This document shows positions 34,467 through 42,622 of a DNA stretch of 46,110 nt, in pieces. The DNA comes from Janthinobacterium sp. GW458P (lineage in GTDB: Bacteria > Pseudomonadota > Gammaproteobacteria > Burkholderiales > Burkholderiaceae_D): contig NZ_NEGZ01000021.1 of the NCBI RefSeq assembly GCF_002127585.1, positions 32,502 to 78,611 of the forward strand, in the 5' to 3' direction. Every line of letters starts with the position of its first letter. Position 1 is the first letter of the stretch. A program made the translations under genes and the position numbers. Below the pieces are notes generated by a model. The model was given only the letters and a program-made list of their open reading frames with translations. It was not told the origin of the DNA and did no database searches.

Positions 34467-36899
34467 CTAGCGCGAACGCCAGACTGCACCGGCCGACTCG
34501 TTAGGCTGCGTCAGGCGCTCGATCACTTCGCGCGTCAGACTGGCCGAGCTTACCTGTTCAGCCTTGGCGCGGGCGGCGGCCAGCGAGCTGGAAAACGCGC
34601 TTTGCTGCTGTTCCAGGCTGGCGCGCAGGGCGGCCAGTTCGCGCTCCTGCTGTTGTGCACGAGCAATATCCAGTTCCAGCAATTGCTGCTTGGCGGCGGC
34701 CATGGCGCGCGTCGTGTCGGCCGCCTTGCGCTGCAGGGCCGCATGGGCCTGGGCGCTGGCCAGCAAGGCTTGCTGCGCGTCAAGTTTCTCGCTGGCGGCC
34801 TGCCGGGCGGCCAGTTCCAGCTGCTCGCGCTGGCGCATGGCCTCCAGCGCTTCCTGTTCCATGCCGGCGCGCGCTTCGGCGGCCTGCGTCGCCTGCTTTT
34901 CCGCTTCCAGGCGGCCGGCGATGGCTTTCGACGCCCGCTCTTCGGCGGCCGTCGTCTGGCGCTGCTGCACCAGTTTTTGCGCGATCAGCGCCAGCGATTC
35001 GCGTTCGGCGGCAACGAAGTCGCGTTCGGACGCCAGCAGCGCATCGGCTTCCCGGGCTTTGTCCTCTTCCACGCGGGCGCGCTCGCTATGCACCTGGCCC
35101 AGTTCCACGGCCAGGCGCGCCTGCGCCTGCACGGCTTGCGCGGCGGCCGCCTTTTGTTCGCCTTCGACCAGCGCCTGGTCCATCAGGATGCGGATGGCGT
35201 CCGCCTCCTTTTCCGACGCGACGCGCAAGGCCTGCTCGGCCGCGTGCTGGCCGCGCAGCAGTTCCGCTTGCGCCGCTTCGGCGGCGATGCGTTCCTGCGC
35301 CGCGTTGAAGGCCAGCGCTTCCGCGTCCAGTTTCTCGTTCAAGGCGACGATGGCGGCTTGTTCGGCGGCCAGGCGCTCCTGCTCCTGTGCCTGCAGTCGC
35401 GCGGCCTGCGCCGCCTTTTCCTCGGCCAGCGCTAAGGCCTGCGCCTGCGCGGCCAGGTGCGCGCCGCTGCTGGCGATTTCCTGTTCCTCGGCCGCGTTCT
35501 GGCGCGCAGCCAGTTCCGCCGCCTGGCGCGCCAGTTCGGCGCGTTCCTGCGCCAGGCTGGCGGCGCGCTGCTGTTCTTCCAGTGCGCGGGCCGCCGCCAC
35601 GGCGGCCGCCTGCTCGGCAGCTTCCAACGCCTTGGTCTGTTCCAGCGCCGCCGTTTCCGCTTCCAGCTTGGCGTGGCCGGCGATTTCCGCATCCTGTTCG
35701 GCGGCGACGCGGGCCAGCGCCACGGCGCGCAGCTGGCGGTCCACCTCGATGCGCGCCTCGGTGGCAGCCAGGATGCGCATGTCGGCGTCGCGGCGCGCCT
35801 GGGCGCTGGCGGCGGCGACCATTTCCAGGCGCTCGCGGTGGACGGCCGCGTCACGCAGTTCCTTTTCCGTCTGCAGGCGCAGGTGCAGCGATTGCGCCGC
35901 ATGGCGCTCGGACTCCGCCTGTGCCAGCGCGATGGCTTCGCGTTCCTGCTCCAGGTGGGCCAGCGCGCGCGCCTCCTCCAGCGCGCGCACTTCGGCGGCG
36001 GCGCGATTAAATGCCGATTCCAGCGCGATCTGGTCGGCGCGCTCGCGCTGCACCGTCAGTTCCAGCGCCTCGCTTTCCGCTTCGGCCAGCATCTGCGCCG
36101 TCTGGCGCGCGCCGTGGGCGTGGCGCTCGCGTTCGCGCGCCAGCACGGCGACACGGGCGTCGGCCGAGGCGATGCCCACCATTTCTTCCTTGGCCGCCTG
36201 CACGGCGGCGACGCGCTCGACGGCCTGCAGGCGCGCCTGCTCCGTCTGCACCTGCAATTCCTCGGCGGCGCGGGCCGCCTGCTCGGCCAGTTCCGACTGC
36301 ACCGCCACCTGTTCGCTGGCGCGCAGGCGGCTTTCCTGCTCGGCGCGGGCGCGCTGTTCGGCAGCCAGGCGGATTTCATTGTCCGATTCCACGCGGGCGC
36401 GCAGTTCGGCCGTCTCCTGCTTGACCGCTTCCAGGCGGGCCACGCTCGCCTGCGCGGCGGCGCGCATGGTTTCCAGGCGCTCGCGGTTGGCGGCGATGGC
36501 CTCCTCGGCCGCCTGCGCGTTTTGCTGCGCGGCGGCGGCCGCCGCCGCATCGATGGCGGCGCGGTCCTCGGCCAGCGAGCGCACGCGCGCCTCGGCCAAT
36601 GCCCGGCTTTCGGCGGCGCAGGTGGCTTTCGCTTCCGCTTCCACGCGGGCGATCGCCTCGTGGATGGCCTTCAATTCCATTTTCTGGCGTTCGGCGGCCG
36701 GCGCCTTGATGTCGGCTTCCTGCTCCGGCTCGGCGGCAGCCTGCGGCTGGGCGGCGGCGACAGGCGCAGGCGCCTCGGCCTTGCTCTCCAGGTCCTTGAA
36801 ATCATGCAGCGAAACAATGCTGTCCTGGTCGAACTCGTCGTCGGCGGAATACGCGACGGTGAGGGAAACGGCCTGGCGCTGATTTTGCTGTGCTTGCAT
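34467..36899 (-). CDS. Large Ala/Glu/Gln-rich coiled-coil protein
   Basis: An 810-residue cytosolic protein made almost wholly of Ala, Glu, Gln, Arg and Leu. After an acidic N-terminus (YSADDEFDQDSIVSLHDF) and a Pro/Ala linker to about residue 65, the chain is a continuous helix with heptad character from about 70 to 780, with few glycines and prolines. The last 30 residues (SLTREVIERLTQPNESAGAV) form a short conserved-looking tail. There is no signal peptide or membrane segment. It resembles filament-forming or scaffolding coiled-coil proteins, but I do not recognise a family. The start has only a weak purine run (GCGAGAA). A long antisense reading frame here is a composition artefact. Confidence 0.8.
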   Translation of the reverse strand: MQAQQNQRQAVSLTVAYSADDEFDQDSIVSLHDFKDLESKAEAPAPVAAAQPQAAAEPEQEADIKAPAAERQKMELKAIHEAIARVEAEAKATCAAESRALAEARVRSLAEDRAAIDAAAAAAAQQNAQAAEEAIAANRERLETMRAAAQASVARLEAVKQETAELRARVESDNEIRLAAEQRARAEQESRLRASEQVAVQSELAEQAARAAEELQVQTEQARLQAVERVAAVQAAKEEMVGIASADARVAVLARERERHAHGARQTAQMLAEAESEALELTVQRERADQIALESAFNRAAAEVRALEEARALAHLEQEREAIALAQAESERHAAQSLHLRLQTEKELRDAAVHRERLEMVAAASAQARRDADMRILAATEARIEVDRQLRAVALARVAAEQDAEIAGHAKLEAETAALEQTKALEAAEQAAAVAAARALEEQQRAASLAQERAELARQAAELAARQNAAEEQEIASSGAHLAAQAQALALAEEKAAQAARLQAQEQERLAAEQAAIVALNEKLDAEALAFNAAQERIAAEAAQAELLRGQHAAEQALRVASEKEADAIRILMDQALVEGEQKAAAAQAVQAQARLAVELGQVHSERARVEEDKAREADALLASERDFVAAERESLALIAQKLVQQRQTTAAEERASKAIAGRLEAEKQATQAAEARAGMEQEALEAMRQREQLELAARQAASEKLDAQQALLASAQAHAALQRKAADTTRAMAAAKQQLLELDIARAQQQERELAALRASLEQQQSAFSSSLAAARAKAEQVSSASLTREVIERLTQPNESAGAVWRSR

Positions 36900-36931
36900 G
36901 ATTTCTCGCTTATTCGGGTGAATTCCGTTGC

Positions 36932-37018
36932 TTATGGGAATTTATTACCACCATTATCGAACAGGCATGCACAAATCAGCGCGGCAAGAAGAGCCAGTTT
37001 TACCGCCCTTTTCATCAT
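36932..37018 (-). CDS. Possible 28-residue secreted peptide or small lipoprotein
   Basis: A short frame on the same strand as the coiled-coil gene and 33 bp upstream of it. The product begins MMKRAVKLALLAALICACLF, a basic, hydrophobic export-signal-like segment with two cysteines, and ends DNGGNKFP. It recalls entericidin-like small lipoproteins but is shorter. A GGTGAA sequence just before the first ATG is a weak ribosome binding site. It may also be a chance frame or a leader peptide. Confidence 0.4.
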   Translation of the reverse strand: MMKRAVKLALLAALICACLFDNGGNKFP

Positions 37019-37022
37019 TTCA

Positions 37023-37072
37023 CCAATCAAACCTACTGCGCGTCGCGCTGCCGCTCGCTACGGTTTTATTGG
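37023..37072 (+). repeat. Structured intergenic repeat, copy D (minimal form)
   Basis: CCAAT and ATTGG form the outer arms, and between them are CAAACCTACTGCGCGTCG and CGCTCGCTACGGTTTT joined almost directly, with the whole middle of copies A to C missing. It lies 12 bp past the stop of the minus-strand kinase gene and directly upstream of the possible small peptide. Relative to its adjacent stop codon its orientation is opposite to that of copies A to C. Confidence 0.8.
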
Positions 37073-37084
37073 CAAAATATGCAT

Positions 37085-38107
37085 TCAGATGGGCCACAAA
37101 GGCGCCTCGTCCATCAGCGCCACCTGCTCGCGCAATTCCAGGATGCGGTCCTGCCAATAGCGCTGCGTGTTAAACCAGGGGAAGGCAACGGGGAAGGCGG
37201 GGTCGTCCCAGCGGCGCGCCAGCCAGGCCGAATAATGGATCAGGCGCAGGGTGCGCAGCGCTTCGACCAGGTACAGCTGGCGCGGGTCGAAATCGCAAAA
37301 GTCTTCGTAGCCGGCCAGGATGTCGCTCATCTGGCGCACCTGGTCGCCGCGCTCGCCCGACAGCATCATCCACAGGTCCTGGATGGCCGGACCCATGCGG
37401 CTGTCGTCGAAATCGACGAAATGGGGGCCGGCGTCCGTCCACAGCACGTTGCCGCCATGGCAGTCGCCGTGCGTGCGCAACACGGCCACGTCGCCCGCCC
37501 GGTCGTAGCAGCGTTTGACGCCGTCGAGCGCCTGCTGCGCCACGCTGGAATACGCGGCCAGCAGTTCGGGCGGCAAGAAGTTGCCTTCCAGCAAGAATTC
37601 GCGCGGTTCCACGCCAAACGTCTGGTGATCGAGCGCCGGGCGTTCCTTGTAGGCGGACAGCGCGCCGACGGCGTGGATGCGGCCGATGAAGCGCCCTATC
37701 CATTCCAGCGTCGCCGGGTCGTCCAGCTCGGGCGCGCGGCCGCCGTGGCGGGGAAAGACCGCAAAGCGGAAGCCCTGGTACTGGTGCAGGGTGCTGCCGT
37801 TGATGGCCAGCGCGGGCACCACCTGGATTTCGCGCTCGACCAGTTCGGACACGAAGGCGTGTTCTTCCAGGATGGCCGTATCGCTCCAGCGCGCGGGACG
37901 GTAAAACTTGGCCACCAGGGGCGCGCTATCCTCGATGCCCACCTGGTAGACGCGGTTTTCATAGCTGTTGAGCGCCAGCAGGCGGCCATCGCCGCGCAAG
38001 CCCACGCTGTCGAGGGCGTCAAGCACGCAGTCGGGGCTCAGTGCGGAAAAGGGATGGACGGGCCGGTCGTCCTCGTGCGGCTGGTTTTCATTGTGCATAA
38101 GCGACAT
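37085..38107 (-). CDS. srkA: Stress response kinase A (SrkA/YihE)
   Basis: A 340-residue serine/threonine protein kinase of the APH/choline-kinase fold. The catalytic loop is visible as [17 protein letters not shown] and the metal-binding site as [20 protein letters not shown]. The N-terminal start of the kinase is [30 protein letters not shown], typical of SrkA. In Escherichia coli this kinase counteracts MazEF toxin-linked death during envelope stress. I took the ATG at 38107, with ATG 38098 as a close alternative; neither has a good ribosome binding site. It is divergent from the YecA-type gene. Confidence 0.92.
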   Translation of the reverse strand: MSLMHNENQPHEDDRPVHPFSALSPDCVLDALDSVGLRGDGRLLALNSYENRVYQVGIEDSAPLVAKFYRPARWSDTAILEEHAFVSELVEREIQVVPALAINGSTLHQYQGFRFAVFPRHGGRAPELDDPATLEWIGRFIGRIHAVGALSAYKERPALDHQTFGVEPREFLLEGNFLPPELLAAYSSVAQQALDGVKRCYDRAGDVAVLRTHGDCHGGNVLWTDAGPHFVDFDDSRMGPAIQDLWMMLSGERGDQVRQMSDILAGYEDFCDFDPRQLYLVEALRTLRLIHYSAWLARRWDDPAFPVAFPWFNTQRYWQDRILELREQVALMDEAPLWPI

Positions 38108-38201
38108 TGTAAGGCGCGCGCGTGCCGCCGGTGCAAACACTTCGGTGATGATGCGCCGCAAGGCGTATACTGGCGGCTTACATTCAATCAAAGAGCAAGC
38201 C

Positions 38202-38900
38202 ATGCAACTCGAACAGCCATTATCAGAAAAAGAATTCGACGAATTAGACCAATTCCTGTTGTCGGACCGGTGCTCCGAAGACGCCATGACCATGGATATG
38301 CTGCACGGCTATCTGACGGCCGTGGCCATCGGCCCGGAACCGATCATGCCGGCCGAGTGGTTGCCGCGCGTGTGGGGCGAAGATGCCGAAGATGCGCCGA
38401 AATTCAAGAACGGCAAGGAAGAAGAGCGCATCGTCAACCTGATCATGCGCTTCATGAACGAAGTGCTGGTGACGTTTGAAGTCGCGCCCAAGGAATTCGA
38501 AGCCCTGTTCGTCGAACACGACTACGAAGGCCAGACCCTGATCGACGCCGAAGCCTGGTGCTGGGGCTTCTGGGACGGCATGGAACTGCGTCCAGGCTCG
38601 TGGAACGAAATCTGGGATTCCGAAGTGGCCGAACTGATGCAGCCGATCTACCTGCTGGGCGCCGACGAAATCAAGGAAGAAGAGCTGAAACTGGTGGAAG
38701 ACCCGGTCAAGGCGCACAAGCTGGCGCAGGAACTGGAAGCGAACCTGCCGGCCATCCACCGTTTCTGGGTCCCGCGCCGCAAGGCACCGGTGCAAACCAT
38801 GAAGCGCGAAGAGCCGAAAGTGGGCCGCAACGACGACTGCCCTTGCGGCAGCGGCAAGAAGTTCAAGAAATGCTGCGGCGCAGAGCCGGCAGCCGAGTAA
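38202..38900 (+). CDS. YecA/UPF0149 family protein with C-terminal SEC-C zinc motif
   Basis: A 232-residue protein. Residues 1-190 form the UPF0149 (YgfB/YecA) all-helical domain, with [12 protein letters not shown] and the conserved [12 protein letters not shown]. The last 25 residues are a SEC-C motif, [16 protein letters not shown] (residues 210-225), which binds zinc and is used by SecA and other proteins to contact ribosomes or SecB. YecA-type proteins of this build have been linked to ribosome or SecB interaction. The ATG at 38202 follows a weak AAGAG sequence. It is divergent from the SrkA gene. Confidence 0.92.
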   Translation: MQLEQPLSEKEFDELDQFLLSDRCSEDAMTMDMLHGYLTAVAIGPEPIMPAEWLPRVWGEDAEDAPKFKNGKEEERIVNLIMRFMNEVLVTFEVAPKEFEALFVEHDYEGQTLIDAEAWCWGFWDGMELRPGSWNEIWDSEVAELMQPIYLLGADEIKEEELKLVEDPVKAHKLAQELEANLPAIHRFWVPRRKAPVQTMKREEPKVGRNDDCPCGSGKKFKKCCGAEPAAE

Positions 38901-38921
38901 TAACGCTATAGCATCCCCCCC

Positions 38922-38944
38922 TGCGCCGGCGTCCTGCCGGCGCA
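38922..38944 (+). terminator. GC-rich hairpin after the YecA-type gene
   Basis: TGCGCCGGC and GCCGGCGCA form a 9-bp perfect stem with a 5-base loop, 22 bp past the stop. No T run follows, so intrinsic termination would be inefficient; it may protect the 3' end. Confidence 0.45.
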
Positions 38945-38978
38945 GCGCTGGCGCTGGCCTCCGGGCTATAATCGCCGC

Positions 38979-39899
38979 ATGAAACTGCCCGACCTGAACC
39001 TGCTCGTCGCCCTCGACATCCTGCTCGAGGAAGGCAGCGCCGTGGCCGCCGCGCGGCGCATGAACCTGAGCGCGCCGGCCATGAGCCGCACCCTGGCGCG
39101 CATCCGCGACGCCATCGGCGACCCCGTCTTCGTGCGCTCCGGGCGCGGCCTGGCGCCCACCCCGCGCGCGCTGGAATTGCGCGAGCAGGTGCGCAGCGTG
39201 GTGGAGCAGGCGCACGCGATCTTCACTTCCGGCCGCGAAGTCGACCTGCGCACCCTGGAACGCACCTTCAGCCTGTGCGCCAACGACGTGTTTGTCGGCG
39301 CCTACGGCGGCAAGCTGCGCGACCTGCTGGCCAGCCATGCGCCGAATACGGTGCTGCGCTTCGTGCCCGAAGGCGATGGCGCCACGGAAAACGACGCCCT
39401 GCACGCGGGCCGCATCGACCTGTACATCAGCGCGCGGCGCGCCTTTGCGCCCGACATCAAGCTGCAGCAGCTGTTTAGCAGCGGCTTTGTCGGCATCGCC
39501 CGCAGCGACCACCCGATCTTCGACGGCCCCGTCAACCTCGACAGCTTTACCGAGTACGAACATATCAGCGTCTCGCGGCGCGGCCTGGCGCGCGGCCCCT
39601 TCGACACGGCCCTGGCCGAGCGGGGCTACACGCGCCGGGTCTCGCTGATCAGCCCCAACTTCCAGTCCGCCATCTTCGCCGTGGCCGATTCGCGCCTGCT
39701 GCTGCCCCTGATGCCCACGCCCCTGCTGCCCATCGTCGAGCGGCTGGGACTGAAACTGCGCACCTTCCAGCTGCCGATTCCCGTCGACAGCGTCGACGTG
39801 ATGCAGGCCTGGCACCCGCGCCTCGACCACGACCATGCGCACCGCTGGCTGCGGCGGATGATCAAGGAGCTGTGCGGCAGCGCGCCGCCGGACGAATGA
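38979..39899 (+). CDS. LysR family transcriptional regulator
   Basis: A 306-residue regulator. The N-terminal winged helix-turn-helix is LNLLVALDILLEEGSAVAAARRMNLSAPAMSRTLARIRDAIGDPVFVRSGRGLAPT, classic LysR order, and the rest is a periplasmic-binding-like sensor domain. The inducer is unknown. It lies directly upstream of, and in the same direction as, the MFS-HlyD-OMF efflux genes. A LysR-type box and promoter in the 102-bp gap after it suggest that it controls that operon. The ATG at 38979 begins the canonical LysR start. Confidence 0.95.
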   Translation: MKLPDLNLLVALDILLEEGSAVAAARRMNLSAPAMSRTLARIRDAIGDPVFVRSGRGLAPTPRALELREQVRSVVEQAHAIFTSGREVDLRTLERTFSLCANDVFVGAYGGKLRDLLASHAPNTVLRFVPEGDGATENDALHAGRIDLYISARRAFAPDIKLQQLFSSGFVGIARSDHPIFDGPVNLDSFTEYEHISVSRRGLARGPFDTALAERGYTRRVSLISPNFQSAIFAVADSRLLLPLMPTPLLPIVERLGLKLRTFQLPIPVDSVDVMQAWHPRLDHDHAHRWLRRMIKELCGSAPPDE

Positions 39900-39902
39900 A
39901 TC

Positions 39903-39919
39903 ATTGCGCCAGACGCAAT
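39903..39919 (+). promoter_or_regulatory. LysR-type operator (T-N11-A box)
   Basis: ATTGCG and CGCAAT form a perfect inverted repeat around CCAGA, which contains the T-N11-A motif of LysR-type regulators (T at 39905, A at 39917). Its centre is about 65 bp before the predicted transcription start, the usual place for an activator recognition site. Confidence 0.7.
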
Positions 39920-39940
39920 TCAGACTTCCTCAATGATCAA

Positions 39941-39969
39941 TTTTCACAAGATTAACGGCTACCTATACT
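39941..39969 (+). promoter_or_regulatory. Promoter of the MFS-HlyD-OMF operon
   Basis: TTTTCA (39941-39946), a 17-base spacer and TATACT (39964-39969) form a sigma-70-type promoter with a weak -35 box, as is common for activated promoters. It lies 22 bp after the LysR-type box and 33 bp before the GTG start of the MFS gene. Confidence 0.6.
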
Positions 39970-40001
39970 GCGTGGACTGATTCTCATCCACGGAGTTCCC
40001 T

Positions 40002-41525
40002 GTGTCCGCTGTACCCCTACCCGGCGCCGCCCCCGCGGCCGCGCCTCCCGCCCCACCTGTCTTTGGCCTGCGCCTGGCCACGGGCCTGGCCGGCGTGCTG
40101 CTGGCCGTGCTGGTGTCCGGCCTGAACGAAAACATCACCAAGATCGCGCTGGCCGACATCCGCGGCGCCATGGGCATCGCGCGCGACGACGCCAGCTGGC
40201 TCGTGGCCCTGTACGCGGCCGCCTCGGTGTCGGCCATGGCGTTCGCGCCATGGTGCTCCGTCACGTTCTCGCTGCGCCGCGTCACCCTGGCCGCCATCGT
40301 GGTCTGCATGGCTGCCGGCGTGCTGTGCCCGTTCGCGCCGAATTTCTCCGTGCTGCTCGTCCTGCGCGTGGTGCAGGGCGCGGCCGGCGGCGCCCTGCCG
40401 CCCATGCTGATGACGGTGGCGCTGCGCTTCCTGCCGCCGAACATCAAGCTGTATGGCCTGGGCGGCTATGCGCTGAGCGCCACCTTCGGCCCCAGCCTGG
40501 GCACGCCGCTGGCCGCCTTCTGGAGCGAATACCTGGGCTGGCAATGGGCGTTCTGGCAAGTCGTCCCGGGCAGCATCGCCGCCCTCTTGATGGTGTCGTG
40601 GGGCTTGCCGCAAGACCCGCTGCGCCTGGAGCGTTTCCGTCAATTCGACTGGCGCGGCCTGCTGCTGGGCCTGCCCGCCATCAGCATGCTGGTGGTCGGA
40701 TTGCTGCAGGGCGAGCGCCTGGCCTGGTTCGCCTCGCCGCTGATCTGCGTGCTGCTGGGCGGCGGTCTATTGCTGCTGGTATTGTTCTTTATCAATGAAT
40801 GGTCGCATCCGCTGCCGTTCTTCAAGCTGCAGCTGCTGTCGCGGCGCAACCTCAGCCACGCCCTGCTGACCCTGGGCGGCGTGCTGTTCGTGCTGCTGGC
40901 CGTGATCCTGATCCCCTCGTCCTACCTGGCGCAGGTGCACGCCTACCGCCCGCTGCAGACGGCGCCCGTGATGCTGATGGTGGCCATGCCGCAGTTGATC
41001 GCGCTGCCGCTGGTGGCCGCCCTGTGCAATCTGCGCGCCGTCGACTGCCGCTGGGTGCTGGCCATCGGCCTGGCCCTGCTGGCGCTGTCCTGCGTGCTCG
41101 GCGCGCGCATGTCGCCGGACTGGATACGCACACACTTCTACCTGCTGCAGGCGGTGCAGGTCTTTGCGCAACCGATGGCCGTGATTCCCCTGCTGCTGCT
41201 GGCCACCACGGGCCTGGCGCCGCAGGACGGCCCCTTCGCCTCGGCCTGGTTCAACACCATCAAGGGCATGTCGGCCGTCGTCGCCACGGGCGTGCTCGAC
41301 ACGCTGATCACGCGCCGCAACCACTTTCATTCGACGGTGCTCAGCGAACGCCTGGGTAACCTGCCCGGCGCCGTGGACATGGCCGGCTTGAGCGCGCGCA
41401 TGCATGCGCAAGTCGTCACCCTGACCTCGTCCGACCTGTACCTCATTGTCGCCGCCATCGCGCTGGCCATGATTGTGATCATTCCCATCCTGCCGACGCG
41501 CGTCTATGCGCCGCGCGCAGCCTGA
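40002..41525 (+). CDS. MFS multidrug transporter, DHA2 (EmrB) type
   Basis: A 507-residue proton-coupled exporter with about 14 membrane helices, as in the DHA2 family. After a Pro/Ala-rich start, the first helix leads into GLNENITKIALADIRGAMGI, a region typical of EmrB-like transporters, and motif-C-like GYALSATFGPSLGTPLAAFWSEYLGWQWAF is present. It starts at GTG following GGAG. It is the first gene of an operon with an HlyD-type adaptor (26 bp gap) and an outer-membrane factor, so it should drive efflux across both membranes. Substrates unknown. Confidence 0.93.
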   Translation: MSAVPLPGAAPAAAPPAPPVFGLRLATGLAGVLLAVLVSGLNENITKIALADIRGAMGIARDDASWLVALYAAASVSAMAFAPWCSVTFSLRRVTLAAIVVCMAAGVLCPFAPNFSVLLVLRVVQGAAGGALPPMLMTVALRFLPPNIKLYGLGGYALSATFGPSLGTPLAAFWSEYLGWQWAFWQVVPGSIAALLMVSWGLPQDPLRLERFRQFDWRGLLLGLPAISMLVVGLLQGERLAWFASPLICVLLGGGLLLLVLFFINEWSHPLPFFKLQLLSRRNLSHALLTLGGVLFVLLAVILIPSSYLAQVHAYRPLQTAPVMLMVAMPQLIALPLVAALCNLRAVDCRWVLAIGLALLALSCVLGARMSPDWIRTHFYLLQAVQVFAQPMAVIPLLLLATTGLAPQDGPFASAWFNTIKGMSAVVATGVLDTLITRRNHFHSTVLSERLGNLPGAVDMAGLSARMHAQVVTLTSSDLYLIVAAIALAMIVIIPILPTRVYAPRAA

Positions 41526-41551
41526 CTTTTATTTCACGAAAGAGCCTCACC

Positions 41552-42622
41552 ATGAATGTCCCCATCCTGCGCTCGCGCGCATTTCTTCTCGGCCTGGCCC
41601 TGCTGGCCTGCGCCCTCGCCTTTTGCGCCTGGCAATTGCTGTTTTCCCCCAGCGAAGAACAAGGCACCGACGACGCCTTCGTCAGCGCCGACTACACCGT
41701 GCTCTCGCCCAAGGTGGGCGGCATCGTGCGGGAGGTGCTGGTGGAAGACAACCAGACTGTTAAGGCGGATCAGCTGCTAGCCCGCATCGACGACCGCGAC
41801 TACCAGGCGGCCCTCGCCTCGGCCCGCGCCGACGTGGCCGGCGCCGAAGCGCAGCGGCTCAATACCCATGCCACTCTGGAACGCCAGCAAGCGCTGATCG
41901 AGCAGGCCAGCACCCTGGTCGAGGCCAACCAGGCCGAGGAAAAGCTGGCGCAGCAGGAACTGGCCCGCTCGCAGCACCTGGCCGGCCAGGGCGCCGGCAG
42001 CGTGCAGAGCGCGCAGCAGGCGCAATCGCGCTTCGACGTGAGCCGCGCGCGCCTGGCGCAGCACCGCGCCGCCCTCGTCGCCACGCGCAAGCAGACCGAC
42101 ATTTTGCAGGCGCAGCAAGGCGCCGCCGAAGCGGCCCTGCTGCGCGCCCGCGCCAGCCTGCAGCGCGCCGAACTTGATTTGTCGCATACGCAGCTGCGCG
42201 CCCCCATCGACGGCATCGTGGGACGCCGCGCCGTGCGCGTCGGCGCCCTGGTCGCTCCCGGCGCCAGCCTGATGGCCGTGGTGCCCCTGAACCGCAGCTT
42301 CGTCGTCGCCAACCTGCAGGAAACCCAGCTGACGCACGTGCGCCAGGGGCAGCGCGCCAGGATCGCCGTCGACGCCTATCCGGGCATGCTCCTGCGCGGC
42401 ACGGTGCACAGCATCGCGCCCGCCACGGGCGTGACGTTTGCCGCCATCGCGCCGGAAAACGCCACCGGCAACTTCACCAAGGTGGTGCAGCGCATCCCCG
42501 TCAGGATCGCGCTCGATCCCGGCCAGGATGACGGCAGCCGCCTGCGCGTGGGCATGTCGGCCGAAGTGCGCATCGATACGGCCATGCGCCGTCAGGACGT
42601 GCAACAGGTGAGCGCGCGATGA
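41552..42622 (+). CDS. HlyD/EmrA family membrane fusion protein
   Basis: A 356-residue adaptor. One N-terminal membrane anchor (about residues 9-32) is followed by the barrel-sandwich start DAFVSADYTVLSPKVGGIVREVLVEDNQTV, a long coiled-coil of about 110 residues (LNTHATLERQQALIEQAS to AALLRARASLQRAELDL), then LRAPIDGIVGRRAVRVGALVAPG and the beta-barrel domain. It links the MFS pump to the outer-membrane factor. Its stop overlaps the ATG of that gene (ATGA). Confidence 0.94.
   Translation: MNVPILRSRAFLLGLALLACALAFCAWQLLFSPSEEQGTDDAFVSADYTVLSPKVGGIVREVLVEDNQTVKADQLLARIDDRDYQAALASARADVAGAEAQRLNTHATLERQQALIEQASTLVEANQAEEKLAQQELARSQHLAGQGAGSVQSAQQAQSRFDVSRARLAQHRAALVATRKQTDILQAQQGAAEAALLRARASLQRAELDLSHTQLRAPIDGIVGRRAVRVGALVAPGASLMAVVPLNRSFVVANLQETQLTHVRQGQRARIAVDAYPGMLLRGTVHSIAPATGVTFAAIAPENATGNFTKVVQRIPVRIALDPGQDDGSRLRVGMSAEVRIDTAMRRQDVQQVSAR

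Noticed and set aside
34564..36882. Long plus-strand frame (772 codons) opposite the coiled-coil gene
   Set aside because: It consists almost only of Ser, Ala, Arg and Cys, the complement of Ala/Glu/Gln codons. It has no ribosome binding site or domain.
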